64,000 nt of DNA. Source: Martinezella rhizogenes. GTDB taxonomy: Bacteria; Pseudomonadota; Alphaproteobacteria; Rhizobiales; Rhizobiaceae. The number at the start of each line of letters is the position of its first letter. Position 1 is the stretch's first letter. A program made the position numbers and the translations under genes. Where the stretch lies: positions 294-64,293 of the forward strand of contig NZ_JAPYZZ010000010.1 of NCBI RefSeq assembly GCF_027460065.1. Reading direction: 5' to 3'. The notes beneath the pieces are model-generated. The model saw only the letters and a list, made by a program, of their open reading frames with translations. It did not search any database and was not told the origin of the DNA. This document shows positions 18,679 to 27,584 of this stretch, piece after piece.

Positions 18679-19878
18679 ATGAATACGGGAAACAAGATGT
18701 CCAGAGGCAAACCGGAGGCCGACAGCTGGATAAGGCAGGAGGGGGAAGATGCCGAAAAGGCCAGCTTTCCCGAATTGTTCTTCGATCTCGTTTTTGTCTT
18801 TGCCCTGATCCAGCTCTCCCACGCGCTTGCCAAGGATTTCGGGCCGACGGCGGCGCTGGAGGCCGGCATCCTGATCCTGTCGCTATGGTGGTTGTGGATA
18901 CACACCACCTGGATCACCAACCTCTTGAATACAGAGAAAGAGCCGGTCCGCCTGCTTTTGTTCGTCCTGATGTTCGGCGGCGTTCTGCTGGCCATTGCCT
19001 TACCCAAGGCCTTTGCGGAGCAGGGTCTCGTCTTTGCGCTGATCTATAGCGCCATGCAGGTGGGACGAAGCCTTTTTGCGCTTTACGCCTTCAAGGGCGA
19101 AGATCGGCAGTCCTTTCTGATATTCGTGCGGGTGACGATCTGGCTCACCATATCAAGCCTGTTCTGGCTGGCGGGAGGTCTGGTCGACCTGGCGGATCGT
19201 ATTCTGCTCTGGGGCATCGCGCTTGCCATCGAATATGCCGGCCCCACCTGCCGTTACGTCGTGCCGGGCGTGGCTTCGAGCGATGAGGACAGGCTTCATC
19301 TTTCCGGCGAACATCTGGCGGAGCGCTGCGCGCTCTTTGTCATCATCTGCCTGGGTGAAACAATCCTCACCACGGGCCGCACTGCGACCGAATATATGAA
19401 TTCGGCTTTGACCTTCCTCGTCTTCTGCTCGGCCTTTGTCAGCACCGTGGTGATGTGGTGGATTTATTTTCACCACGGGCAGGAAGAGGCTTCCAGAAAG
19501 GCTGAGAATGCCGAAGAAAAAACGAAGATCGCGCAGAACCTTTTCAATTACGGGCATCTGCCCATCGTCGCCGGCATCATCCTGACGGCAGTGGGGGAGG
19601 ATTTCAGCCTTTCCCATGCCCGCGAGGGCGCGACGATGCGGGAGGCGATCGCCATTCTCGGCGGACCGGTTCTGTTTCTGGCCGGCAATATCGGCGTCAA
19701 GATCGCCGCCGCCTATCAACGACCCGTTTCACATTTCGCTGGCGTTGCGGCGCTGTGCCTGCTTTTGCCGGTGCCGGGCATTCCGCTCTTCGTGCTGCAA
19801 CTGGCCAGCACGGGAATTCTGCTCGCCGTTGCCCTGTGGGAATATCTGGCGCTGAAAAGCGCGGTGGCCAATGCCTGA
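18679..19878 (+). CDS. Low temperature requirement protein A (LtrA) family membrane protein
   Basis: A 399-residue integral membrane protein of the LtrA family. The hallmark N-terminal segment FPELFFDLVFVFALIQLSHA is present at about 29-48, and ten or more hydrophobic segments follow, including LWWLWIHTTWITNLL and the ERCALFVIICLGETI block. LtrA was first linked to growth at low temperature in Listeria, but its biochemical function is not established. GGAG precedes the ATG at 18679. It ends seven bases from the convergent HTH-TrpD2 fusion gene. Confidence 0.88.
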   Translation: MNTGNKMSRGKPEADSWIRQEGEDAEKASFPELFFDLVFVFALIQLSHALAKDFGPTAALEAGILILSLWWLWIHTTWITNLLNTEKEPVRLLLFVLMFGGVLLAIALPKAFAEQGLVFALIYSAMQVGRSLFALYAFKGEDRQSFLIFVRVTIWLTISSLFWLAGGLVDLADRILLWGIALAIEYAGPTCRYVVPGVASSDEDRLHLSGEHLAERCALFVIICLGETILTTGRTATEYMNSALTFLVFCSAFVSTVVMWWIYFHHGQEEASRKAENAEEKTKIAQNLFNYGHLPIVAGIILTAVGEDFSLSHAREGATMREAIAILGGPVLFLAGNIGVKIAAAYQRPVSHFAGVAALCLLLPVPGIPLFVLQLASTGILLAVALWEYLALKSAVANA

Positions 19879-19884
19879 TCAGGA

Positions 19885-21354
19885 TCAGGCGTGGACCAGA
19901 TTGCGCGCCCTGTCGTTCCAGAGTTGCAGGCTGCGGGCATAGGCCTCCTCGAAGGGCAGGGCCATATCATTGATCAGCATCATTGCGATAGCGGCCGTGG
20001 AAATGATGATGGTTTCCGCCCGCACGTCCCTCGCCGCACCCGTCCAGACCGCCCGCCAATATTCGAAGGTGGTGAACATGGTCGGCATTTCGGCGGGCGG
20101 GGTTTCGCGGGCGGGAATGAGCAATTCGATATCTCTGCCTTTTGAAAGACCGAAAATCCGGGTGGTGCGGAACGGTGTGAATTGCGCAAAATCCCGGGTA
20201 TTGCCGAGAATGGCGAGGTTCTCCACCGAGAGCAGCCGCGCGGTATCACGATGGAGTTCCTGATAGGAGGGGCGGGCCACACCGATCATGGTGCTTCTGG
20301 CGCGAAGCGGATTGAGGAGATGGACGACCGTGTTGAGCGGCAGGCGCATTTCCAGAATGCCATGCAGGCCAAGCAGGCTCTGGAATTGCAGAGACAGGCC
20401 GCCGATCGGCAGATAGGCGATGCGCTGCGAGGATATGGCCTCCGTCGCCTCGGAAAGAGAATGGCAAAGGGGAATGCCGCAGGCCTGTGCGGCGAGTTCC
20501 AGCTTGCCGCCATTGTCGCCCTGACCGACATGGCCGTGCAACAGGACGTTATAACCCGCCATGGAAACCAGACGGGCGGAATGCAGGAACCACGGCGCAT
20601 CGCGATGTTTCGGTGACATATAGGCCGGCCAGTCGAGATCGACGGATGCGGGCCGCTGCCGATCCCTGCCGATATGCTGCCACATGGCTTCGATGAAGCC
20701 TGCAAGTTCCGCGGCGGTCACGCCGCGATAATGCATGGTGGCGAGCAGCGCGCCGACCTGTATGGGGTCGGCTTCGCCCTCGAGAATGATCGACAGCGCA
20801 TCCATCGCCTCCTCCTGGGCGAGCGGGCGGCTGTTGCCGATGCCCATCGCCGAGGTCGCGATATATTTTGCGAGCCGATGCCGTGGATCGGCATTGTGAC
20901 CGATGCGGGCGAGACGGTCGGCAATGTGTTCCGGTGTCGGCTGGCCTTCCAAGAGAACGCTGGGACGAAGCGAAAGCGGCGGCGCCTTCATCAGCACCGG
21001 CTGTTCCCAACCGCTTTTATCCGGCGCGGCCGGGCCTTCCGGTTTCTCCTGCGAATAATCCATCAGATTTTCGGCTTCCGCCGCCAGCGAGCGAATGCGC
21101 AGCCGCATGGTTTCCGCAAAGGGGGTGGGGCGCAGTCCCTGGCCAGTGCGCAGGAAAAGCTGGTCGCCATATTTTTCCCGGAGTTGCTGCAATATCCGGC
21201 TCATGGACGATGTCGGCAGTCCCATACCGACTGCCGCCCGGCTGACGCTGCCTTCCCGCAACAGGGCATCGAAAGCGACAAGTAATTTCAGCTGTCCAAG
21301 CCTGTCGGGTTTCGCCGTGGAGGCCTGTTCTGCTTTTCTCTTGCCGGTTGTCAT
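19885..21354 (-). CDS. LysR-type HTH fused to a TrpD2-like (glycosyltransferase family 3) domain
   Basis: A 489-residue fusion. Residues about 17-80 form a LysR-type helix-turn-helix (LLVAFDALLREGSVSRAAVG, then SSMSRILQQLREKYGDQLFL). From about 125 on, the protein matches the anthranilate phosphoribosyltransferase fold of YbiB/TrpD2 (AKYIATSAMGIGNSRPLAQE, DPIQVGALLATMHYRGVTAA, GYNVLLHGHVGQGDNGGKLE). The PRPP loop GTGGD of true TrpD enzymes is absent; PAYMSPKHRDAPW stands there, so it is probably not a Trp-pathway transferase. ATG 21354 is preferred over a TTG at 21432, which would run through the ICE box. Divergent from a TonB receptor. Likely a DNA-binding regulator with a nucleic-acid- or nucleotide-binding core; role unknown. 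Confidence 0.85.
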   Translation of the reverse strand: MTTGKRKAEQASTAKPDRLGQLKLLVAFDALLREGSVSRAAVGMGLPTSSMSRILQQLREKYGDQLFLRTGQGLRPTPFAETMRLRIRSLAAEAENLMDYSQEKPEGPAAPDKSGWEQPVLMKAPPLSLRPSVLLEGQPTPEHIADRLARIGHNADPRHRLAKYIATSAMGIGNSRPLAQEEAMDALSIILEGEADPIQVGALLATMHYRGVTAAELAGFIEAMWQHIGRDRQRPASVDLDWPAYMSPKHRDAPWFLHSARLVSMAGYNVLLHGHVGQGDNGGKLELAAQACGIPLCHSLSEATEAISSQRIAYLPIGGLSLQFQSLLGLHGILEMRLPLNTVVHLLNPLRARSTMIGVARPSYQELHRDTARLLSVENLAILGNTRDFAQFTPFRTTRIFGLSKGRDIELLIPARETPPAEMPTMFTTFEYWRAVWTGAARDVRAETIIISTAAIAMMLINDMALPFEEAYARSLQLWNDRARNLVHA

Positions 21355-21411
21355 CTTGCGTCTTTTTACTCCGCCGAAGCAACCGGGGAGCCCTCTTTGC
21401 AATTTCTGGAA

Positions 21412-21428
21412 TTTAGAACTGTTCGAAA
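21412..21428. promoter_or_regulatory. Irr-type iron control element (ICE box)
   Basis: TTTAGAACTGTTCGAAA matches the rhizobial ICE consensus TTTAGAA-N3-TTCTAAA with one mismatch. It lies between the divergent HTH-TrpD2 gene (start 21354) and the TonB-dependent receptor (start 21502). Irr binds such motifs in iron-limited cells to repress or activate genes depending on position, so at least the receptor is predicted to be iron-responsive. Confidence 0.78.
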
Positions 21429-21501
21429 ACAAACGCGTTGCGCCCGCACCTCCTCCTAAATAAGTGGTGCGTAATTCTCAAGTTAAATGCGGGGGCATAA
21501 C

Positions 21502-23610
21502 ATGGAATTGAAGTACCGCGGCCAGAATAGGACTGCGACAATAATAAAGGCCGGTCTTTCCGCAGCAATGGCGGGAACGGTCTTGGGCTTTGCTCTGCCG
21601 GTTTTCGCGCAGCAGGCGTCCGGGGGAACCACGGTTCTTCAGCAAATCGTTGTCACCGCATCCGGCTTCGAGCAGAATGTGAAGGACGCACCTGCCAGCA
21701 TCACGGTTGTCACGCGGGAGGACCTGGAAAAGGGGGCCTATCGCGACCTGACCGATGCCCTGCGGGAAGTGCAGGGCGTGTCCGTCACCGGCATCGCCAA
21801 TGAAAAGGATGTTTTCATTCGTGGCCTGCCCGGCGCTTACACGCTGATCCTCGTCGATGGCAAAAGGCAGAGCACGCGCGATGCCCGCACCAATGGCAAT
21901 TCCGGCTTCGAACAGAGCTTCGTGCCACCGGTCTCGGCAATCGAGCGCATCGAGGTGGTGCGCGGCCCGATGTCGTCGCTTTACGGTTCGGATGCCATGG
22001 GCGGCGTCATCAACATCATCACTCGCAAGGTCGGTGATGTCTGGTCCGGCTCCGTCACCACCGAGGGTACGGTCCAGCAGCATTCCAAGTTCGGCAATAG
22101 CGGCCAGGTTTCCTGGTATGCGAACGGGCCGATCCTGAAGGATCAGCTTGGTCTGCAGCTCTGGGGCAGGGGTTTCACGCGGGGCGAAGACCGTATTCTG
22201 AACGGCACCACGGGCGCCAAGGAATATGATTTCAACGGCCGCCTGACGTTTACGCCGAATGAAGACCACGACATCTATCTGGAAGGCGGCAAGACCCGCC
22301 TGCGCCGCGACGCCGAACCCGGTGAAACGCTGGCGGCGACGGATGCCAATGGCACCTACAACACCAATACGCGTGATCACTGGTCGCTGTCGCATACTGG
22401 CCGCTGGGGACCGACCACGTCTGAATTCTCGTTCCAGCAGGAATGGGCGGAGCGCACCAACTTCACCAGAAACATCCGAACCGGCAGGGTGACGGAAAAT
22501 CCGCGTTCGCCGGAGGTCCGCAACACCGTCCTCGACGGCAAGTTCACCACGCCGTTCGAGCTATTCGGCAACCATACGCTGGTGACCGGCGGGCAATATT
22601 TCGAGGCGCGGCTGACGGACCAGAATCCGGGCCGCCGCACCGGCCTCGACGAAACCTTCTCCGCAACGCAATGGGCGCTTTTCGTCGAGGATGAATGGCG
22701 CATCGTTGATAATTTTGCGCTGACGGGCGGTCTCCGTCTCGATAATCACGAGAAATACGGCAATCATTTCAGCCCGCGGCTTTACGGTGTCTGGAGCGCC
22801 ACAGATGAGCTGACGATCAAAGGTGGTGTTTCCACCGGCTTCCGCGCTCCTGAAATCCGCCAGATCGCGCCGGGTTACGCCTATACCACGGGTGGCGGCG
22901 GTTGCAGTTACGGACCGAGCGGCACCTGCGGCGTGATCATCGGCGATCCTAATCTCGAAGCGGAAAAGAGCACGAGCTATGAAGTGGCCGCCCTTTGGGA
23001 CAATGGCGACGTCGCCCTCGGCGCCACCTATTTCTACACCGATTTCAAGGACAAGATTTCCAACGCGCTGGTGCTCAACCCGGATGGGACGCCGGCCCGC
23101 TGGAGCGAGGATCGCAACTATCGTCTCTGGTATAATTACAACATCGACGATGCGGTCATTCAGGGCGTGGAACTGACGGCGACCTGGTATGCGACGCCGG
23201 AACTGACGCTGCGCGGCAACTACACCTATACGCATTCCGAACAGAAGACCGGCGATTATGAAGGTTTCCCGCTGGCGCGGACACCTGAACATATGGCCAA
23301 TCTGCGCGGTGACTGGGTAACTCCGATCGATGGGCTGGAAGCCTGGGCTTCGCTGAATTACCACGGATCGGAAATCAATGCCGGCCCGCGCATCGGCACC
23401 AACGGTACGCCGGTGACGATCAACGGCAAGGCCGGACGGAAATATGACGCCTACACCACGCTGGATATCGGCGCGAAATATGCGGTCGCTGAAAATGTCG
23501 ACCTCAATGCAGCCGTCTATAATGTCTTCGACAAGGATGTCGGCACCGACGACTTCAACACCGTCATGGAAGGCCGCCGCTTCTGGATCAGCATGACGGC
23601 GAAGTTCTAA
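21502..23610 (+). CDS. TonB-dependent outer-membrane receptor (siderophore type)
   Basis: A 702-residue TonB-dependent receptor. A signal peptide (hydrophobic AGLSAAMAGTVLGFALPVFA) is followed by a TonB box (LQQIVVTA), the plug domain (SITVVTREDLEKGAYRDLTD to IERIEVVRGPMSSLYGSDAM, GGVINIITRK) and a beta-barrel ending in aromatic F (WISMTAKF). The FepA/CirA-like order fits ferric-siderophore uptake; a Cys pair in GGGGCSYGPSGTCGV may form an external-loop disulfide. Start 21502 has a G-rich run upstream; an ATG five codons earlier is possible. An ICE box lies 74 bp upstream and a terminator follows. No siderophore ABC genes are adjacent, so the ligand is unknown. Confidence 0.92.
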   Translation: MELKYRGQNRTATIIKAGLSAAMAGTVLGFALPVFAQQASGGTTVLQQIVVTASGFEQNVKDAPASITVVTREDLEKGAYRDLTDALREVQGVSVTGIANEKDVFIRGLPGAYTLILVDGKRQSTRDARTNGNSGFEQSFVPPVSAIERIEVVRGPMSSLYGSDAMGGVINIITRKVGDVWSGSVTTEGTVQQHSKFGNSGQVSWYANGPILKDQLGLQLWGRGFTRGEDRILNGTTGAKEYDFNGRLTFTPNEDHDIYLEGGKTRLRRDAEPGETLAATDANGTYNTNTRDHWSLSHTGRWGPTTSEFSFQQEWAERTNFTRNIRTGRVTENPRSPEVRNTVLDGKFTTPFELFGNHTLVTGGQYFEARLTDQNPGRRTGLDETFSATQWALFVEDEWRIVDNFALTGGLRLDNHEKYGNHFSPRLYGVWSATDELTIKGGVSTGFRAPEIRQIAPGYAYTTGGGGCSYGPSGTCGVIIGDPNLEAEKSTSYEVAALWDNGDVALGATYFYTDFKDKISNALVLNPDGTPARWSEDRNYRLWYNYNIDDAVIQGVELTATWYATPELTLRGNYTYTHSEQKTGDYEGFPLARTPEHMANLRGDWVTPIDGLEAWASLNYHGSEINAGPRIGTNGTPVTINGKAGRKYDAYTTLDIGAKYAVAENVDLNAAVYNVFDKDVGTDDFNTVMEGRRFWISMTAKF

Positions 23611-23636
23611 CTGCGCCATCCTCGCCGCATTTCAGG

Positions 23637-23662
23637 GGCGCCCACCGGGCGCCTCTTTTTTT
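23637..23662 (+). terminator. Rho-independent terminator of the TonB receptor gene
   Basis: GGCGCCC-ACC-GGGCGCC makes a 7-bp GC stem with a 3-base loop followed by TCTTTTTTT, 26 bp after the receptor stop codon. It separates the receptor from the soxR promoter that begins 14 bp later. Confidence 0.88.
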
Positions 23663-23675
23663 GACCATTCGCCTA

Positions 23676-23706
23676 TTGACCTCAACTATAGTTGAGGAAT
23701 TATACC
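23676..23706 (+). promoter_or_regulatory. SoxR-controlled promoter upstream of soxR
   Basis: A -35 TTGACC (23676-23681) and -10 TATACC (23701-23706) are separated by 19 bp, the over-long spacing typical of MerR-family promoters. Between and over them lies the perfect 18-bp palindrome CCTCAACTATAGTTGAGG (23680-23697), which closely matches the enterobacterial soxS SoxR box. It drives soxR itself, so autoregulation is predicted. Confidence 0.9.
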
Positions 23707-23769
23707 GGCTGCTCTTCAACGCGTTTTCGCATTTCCCGCGCGGAAATCGTTCCGGAAGCAGGAGCCAGA

Positions 23770-24225
23770 ATGGAAAATACCATCTTCAAACACAGCCTGT
23801 CGGTGGGGGATGTCGCGCGCCGCAGCGGTATTGCCGTTTCCACCATCCATTTTTATGAGGCGAAGGGGCTGATCGAAGGCTGGCGCACCGCCGGCAACCA
23901 GCGCCGTTATCACCGCGCCGTCCTGCGGCGCATCGCCATCATCCGCATCGCGCAGCGGGCCGGCATCCAGCTCAGCATCATCAGGGACGCGATGGCGGAT
24001 CTGCCGCAGGACCGGGTGGCGACGACGGCGGACTGGCGCAGGTTCTCACAGTCCTGGCGGGAAATGCTCCAGACTCGCATCAACAATCTGGTGATGCTGC
24101 GAGATCAGCTGACCGGCTGCATCGGCTGCGGTTGCCTGTCGCTGGATGATTGTCCGCTGCGCAATCCGAACGATGTTCTGGCCGATGACGGCGCTGGCCC
24201 GCGCCGCCTCGTTTCCGCAGAATGA
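23770..24225 (+). CDS. soxR: Redox-sensitive transcriptional activator SoxR
   Basis: A 151-residue MerR-family regulator. The winged helix occupies about 10-80 (LSVGDVARRSGIAVSTIHFY), a dimerisation helix follows, and the [2Fe-2S] ligands Cys117, Cys120, Cys122 and Cys128 form the SoxR motif CIGCGCLSLDDC. Redox-cycling compounds oxidise the cluster and activate target promoters. The ATG at 23770 has AGGAG at good distance. Unlike in enterobacteria there is no divergent soxS; the only SoxR box seen is in front of soxR. Targets outside this window are likely. Confidence 0.96.
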   Translation: MENTIFKHSLSVGDVARRSGIAVSTIHFYEAKGLIEGWRTAGNQRRYHRAVLRRIAIIRIAQRAGIQLSIIRDAMADLPQDRVATTADWRRFSQSWREMLQTRINNLVMLRDQLTGCIGCGCLSLDDCPLRNPNDVLADDGAGPRRLVSAE

Positions 24226-24254
24226 TCGCCCATCCGTGCTGAGACGGACGCCTC

Positions 24255-25742
24255 TTATTCGGCATCGGCGGGAATCCAGACGCTGACGCTGCCGCCATTT
24301 GTGGGGAATGTGCCTTTGCCGCTTTCATCAAGCGTTACCTGTTCTTCCCGGTGACCGAGAAAATCGCGCCAGACCGATCCCGCACGCTCCGGGCCGAGGT
24401 CGGCCTGCTTTTCGCCCGGTTCGCCGTTTGACATCACCACCACGCAGCCCGCCGCATCGGCGGTGCCGTGGCGGACAAAGGCGACGCAGCTGGCATCGTC
24501 GAAAATATCCGTCTGGGGACCGTTGGCAAAGCGGCTGCGGGCCTCGATGAGCCTCGGCAGGCATTCGATAGCGGGCATATCGATCTTGTATTCGTTGCCG
24601 TCATTACCGGTGTCGGTGTAACCAGTGCCGAACAGGTCGGGATAAAAGACGCAGGGAACACCCTCTTCGCGCAGCAGGATGATCGCGTAGGCGAGGGGTT
24701 TGAACCAGGGTTCCACCGGCGCTTCCAGCGATTGCAGCGGCTGCGTGTCGTGATTGTCGACCAGCGTGACGGCATGGTCGGGAACGGCAGAGACGAGCGA
24801 GCCATCGAAGATGCTGCGCATATCGAAATCGCCGCCCTGTTTCGAAGCATCATGAAAACTGTGATGAAGGGCGACGTCGAAAAGCATCAGCTGCTTGTCG
24901 ACAAGCTCCAGATAACTTTTCAGCGCTTCGAGATCGGGGTGCCAATATTCCGCCACGACGAACAGATCGGTATCGACCGTCTCGCGCATATGCCCGACCC
25001 AATCGCGGAAGAACCATGCCGGAATATGTTTGGCAGCATCGAGGCGGAAGCCGTCCACCTGCACCTGTTCGGACAGCCACCGGCCCCAATATTTGAGCTC
25101 CTCATAAACCGCGCGGTTTCTGAACTCGACGTCCGCACCCATCAGATAATCGAAATTGCCGTTTTCCTGATCGACTTCCTCATTCCATTCCCCATCGCCA
25201 TATTCGTTGACGAGGCGGAAAATGCCGTCTTCGGTCGGCTCCTCGATGTGGTCGACGCCGCTAAAGCACTTGAGGTCCCAGATGAATTTGGAATGTTTGC
25301 CGTTGCGGCCGGGAAAGGTGAAGCGTGTATAGGCGAGCGCTGCGAAATCCTCATCGTCGATATCGGTACGGTCTTCGGGATTGACGCGGCGAACCCGCAC
25401 CTTTTCCTTCTCGTCGGCACCCATCTTGTGATTGAGAACGACGTCGTGAATGACACGGATGCCATTTTCTTTCAGCGTCTTGCCGGCATGTTCAAGAGCG
25501 CCGCGATCACCGTATTTGGTTGCGACCGTGCCCTTCTGGTCGAATTCGCCAAGGTCGAAGAGATCGTAGGTATCGTATCCCACCGAATAACCGCCGGCGG
25601 CGCCCTTGTAGGCGGGCGGCAGCCAGACGTCGGTGATGCCCATTTTGGCAAGGCTTTCGGCCTTTTCTGCCACCTCGCTCCATAATTTCCCTCCGTCCGG
25701 ATAATACCAATGGAAGAATTGAAGCAAGGTGCGTCCGGCCAT
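24255..25742 (-). CDS. Cytoplasmic alpha-amylase (GH13)
   Basis: A 495-residue GH13 alpha-amylase, the length of the cytoplasmic AmyA group. Conserved regions are visible: region [15 protein letters not shown], region [15 protein letters not shown] with the nucleophile Asp, region [12 protein letters not shown] with the acid/base Glu, and region [13 protein letters not shown] with the third Asp. No signal peptide, so it acts on intracellular glycogen or maltodextrins. The ATG at 25742 is preceded by GAGGGAAAT; the frame extends 11 codons upstream. It follows the lactamase-like operon by 111 bp on the same strand, probably as a separate unit. Confidence 0.93.
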   Translation of the reverse strand: MAGRTLLQFFHWYYPDGGKLWSEVAEKAESLAKMGITDVWLPPAYKGAAGGYSVGYDTYDLFDLGEFDQKGTVATKYGDRGALEHAGKTLKENGIRVIHDVVLNHKMGADEKEKVRVRRVNPEDRTDIDDEDFAALAYTRFTFPGRNGKHSKFIWDLKCFSGVDHIEEPTEDGIFRLVNEYGDGEWNEEVDQENGNFDYLMGADVEFRNRAVYEELKYWGRWLSEQVQVDGFRLDAAKHIPAWFFRDWVGHMRETVDTDLFVVAEYWHPDLEALKSYLELVDKQLMLFDVALHHSFHDASKQGGDFDMRSIFDGSLVSAVPDHAVTLVDNHDTQPLQSLEAPVEPWFKPLAYAIILLREEGVPCVFYPDLFGTGYTDTGNDGNEYKIDMPAIECLPRLIEARSRFANGPQTDIFDDASCVAFVRHGTADAAGCVVVMSNGEPGEKQADLGPERAGSVWRDFLGHREEQVTLDESGKGTFPTNGGSVSVWIPADAE

Positions 25743-25853
25743 ATTTCCCTCACGATGGTTAGTAGGTCGCGCCATAAACGGCTCGGCGGCGAAAGGGTTC
25801 CGCCGCCGGTGCCGCGCGATCTGCGATTGTGAGGCCGGCGCGCCGGCTGTATA

Positions 25854-27584
25854 TTAGCCGGCTATATCGATGAGGGTTGCTCCCGCCTGCAGGTAGTCGC
25901 CTTCCTTGACGATCAGGCGGACCTTGCCGGCCCTGGTGGCGACAATCTGCGTCTCCATCTTCATGGCTTCCATGACCGCCAGAAGATCACCTTCGGAAAC
26001 CATGTCACCGTCTTTCACCTTGAAGGATTGCAAGGTCCCGGAAACGGGGGCGGTAATTTCGCCTTCCTTTTTCTCGACCGCAACACCGGCAGCGGATGCA
26101 TTGCCACCGCTGACGTTGCCGAGGCTGGAGAGCAGAATGCTGGGCAGGCCGACCGAAACACGCTTGCCGTCGATCTCGAGATAGGTCCGGGTCATCGACG
26201 GGTCGTCGGCCGGTGCCGGGCGCTCCATCGCATCGGGCATGGCGGCGAAATCGGTTTCGATCCAACGGGTGTGAACCTTGAACCCATCACTGCCGATGAA
26301 ATCATCCGTCTCGATCGCGGCGCGGTGGAATGGCAGAACGGTGGCGATGCCCTCAATGCGGAATTCCTTGAGCGCACGGCGCGCACGGCGCAGGACCTGA
26401 TTACGGTCAACACCTGTCACGATGAGCTTTGCCATCAGCGAATCGAAGACACCAGGCACGCTGGAACCGCTGACGACGCCGCTATCCATGCGAATGCCGG
26501 GGCCGGAGGGCGCATCGAAAACCGAAATCGAACCGGGTGTCGGCAGGAAGCCGCGGCCGGGATCTTCGGCATTGATACGGAATTCCATCGAATGGCCGCG
26601 CGGTTGCGGCGTTTCAAGCACACGCAGCTTGTGGCCTTCGGCAATACGGAACTGCTCGATGACGAGATCGATGCCGGTGGTTTCTTCGGTAACGGGATGT
26701 TCCACCTGCAGGCGGGTATTGACCTCGAGGAAGGAGATCGTGCCATCGACGCCGAGCAGGAATTCGACGGTGCCGGCGCCGGAATAACCGGCTGCGGCGC
26801 AGATCGCCTTGGCGGCCGCGTGGATTTTCTGCCGCTGTTCATCCGACAGGAAGGGGGCGGGTGCTTCTTCGATCAACTTCTGGTTCCGCCGCTGCAGCGA
26901 GCAGTCGCGGGTGCCGAGTACCAGCACATTGCCGTGCTTGTCAGCGATAACCTGCGCCTCGATATGACGCGGCCGGTCAAGGAAGCGTTCCAGAAAACAC
27001 TCGCCGCGTCCGAAGGCAGCCGTTGCCTCGCGCACGGCGGATTCATAGAGATCGGCGATCTCCTCCATCTTCCATGCGACTTTCAGCCCGCGGCCACCGC
27101 CGCCATGGGCCGCCTTGATGGCGACGGGCAAGCCGTGCTGTTCAGCAAAGGCGGTGACTTCGGCGGCGGAGGAGACGGGCCCATCGCTGCCGGCAACCAG
27201 CGGCGCGCCGACTCCGGTGGCGATGCGCCGCGCTTCGACCTTGTCGCCAAGTGCCTCGATGACTTGAGGATCGGGGCCGATCCAGATCAGGCCGGCATCA
27301 AGAACAGCCTGGGCAAACTCCGCACGTTCGGAAAGGAAGCCGTAACCGGGATGCACGGCATCGGCACCGGCGCGTTTGGCAATTGCGATCAGCTTGGTGA
27401 TATCGAGATAGGTCTCGGCAGGACGCACGCCCTCCAGCGCATAGGCCTCATCCGCCAGCCGGACGAAAAGCGCATCCTGATCGGGGTCGGCATAAACGGC
27501 GACCGATTGCAGGCCATAGTCGCGACAGGCGCGGATGATGCGCACCGCGATCTCGCCGCGATTGGCAATCAGCACTTTTTTCAT
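25854..27584 (-). CDS. Biotin carboxylase fused to biotin carboxyl carrier domain
   Basis: A 576-residue protein with an N-terminal biotin carboxylase ([23 protein letters not shown]-grasp with [28 protein letters not shown]) to about residue 450 and a C-terminal biotinyl domain with the biotin lysine at K542 in EAMKMET. It would carboxylate its own biotin with ATP and bicarbonate. No acyl-CoA carboxyltransferase gene is nearby; instead it overlaps the fused PxpB-PxpC gene (ATGA), whose KipI/KipA domains form the carboxyltransferase of urea carboxylase. It therefore probably belongs to a lactam or amide carboxylase rather than to fatty-acid or propionyl-CoA metabolism. Confidence 0.9.
   Translation of the reverse strand: MKKVLIANRGEIAVRIIRACRDYGLQSVAVYADPDQDALFVRLADEAYALEGVRPAETYLDITKLIAIAKRAGADAVHPGYGFLSERAEFAQAVLDAGLIWIGPDPQVIEALGDKVEARRIATGVGAPLVAGSDGPVSSAAEVTAFAEQHGLPVAIKAAHGGGGRGLKVAWKMEEIADLYESAVREATAAFGRGECFLERFLDRPRHIEAQVIADKHGNVLVLGTRDCSLQRRNQKLIEEAPAPFLSDEQRQKIHAAAKAICAAAGYSGAGTVEFLLGVDGTISFLEVNTRLQVEHPVTEETTGIDLVIEQFRIAEGHKLRVLETPQPRGHSMEFRINAEDPGRGFLPTPGSISVFDAPSGPGIRMDSGVVSGSSVPGVFDSLMAKLIVTGVDRNQVLRRARRALKEFRIEGIATVLPFHRAAIETDDFIGSDGFKVHTRWIETDFAAMPDAMERPAPADDPSMTRTYLEIDGKRVSVGLPSILLSSLGNVSGGNASAAGVAVEKKEGEITAPVSGTLQSFKVKDGDMVSEGDLLAVMEAMKMETQIVATRAGKVRLIVKEGDYLQAGATLIDIAG

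Noticed and set aside
25834..25847. 14-bp palindrome GCCGGCGCGCCGGC after the biotin carboxylase gene
   Set aside because: Self-complementary GC runs are common at this base composition and no T-run follows on the minus strand, so a terminator or operator call is not supported.
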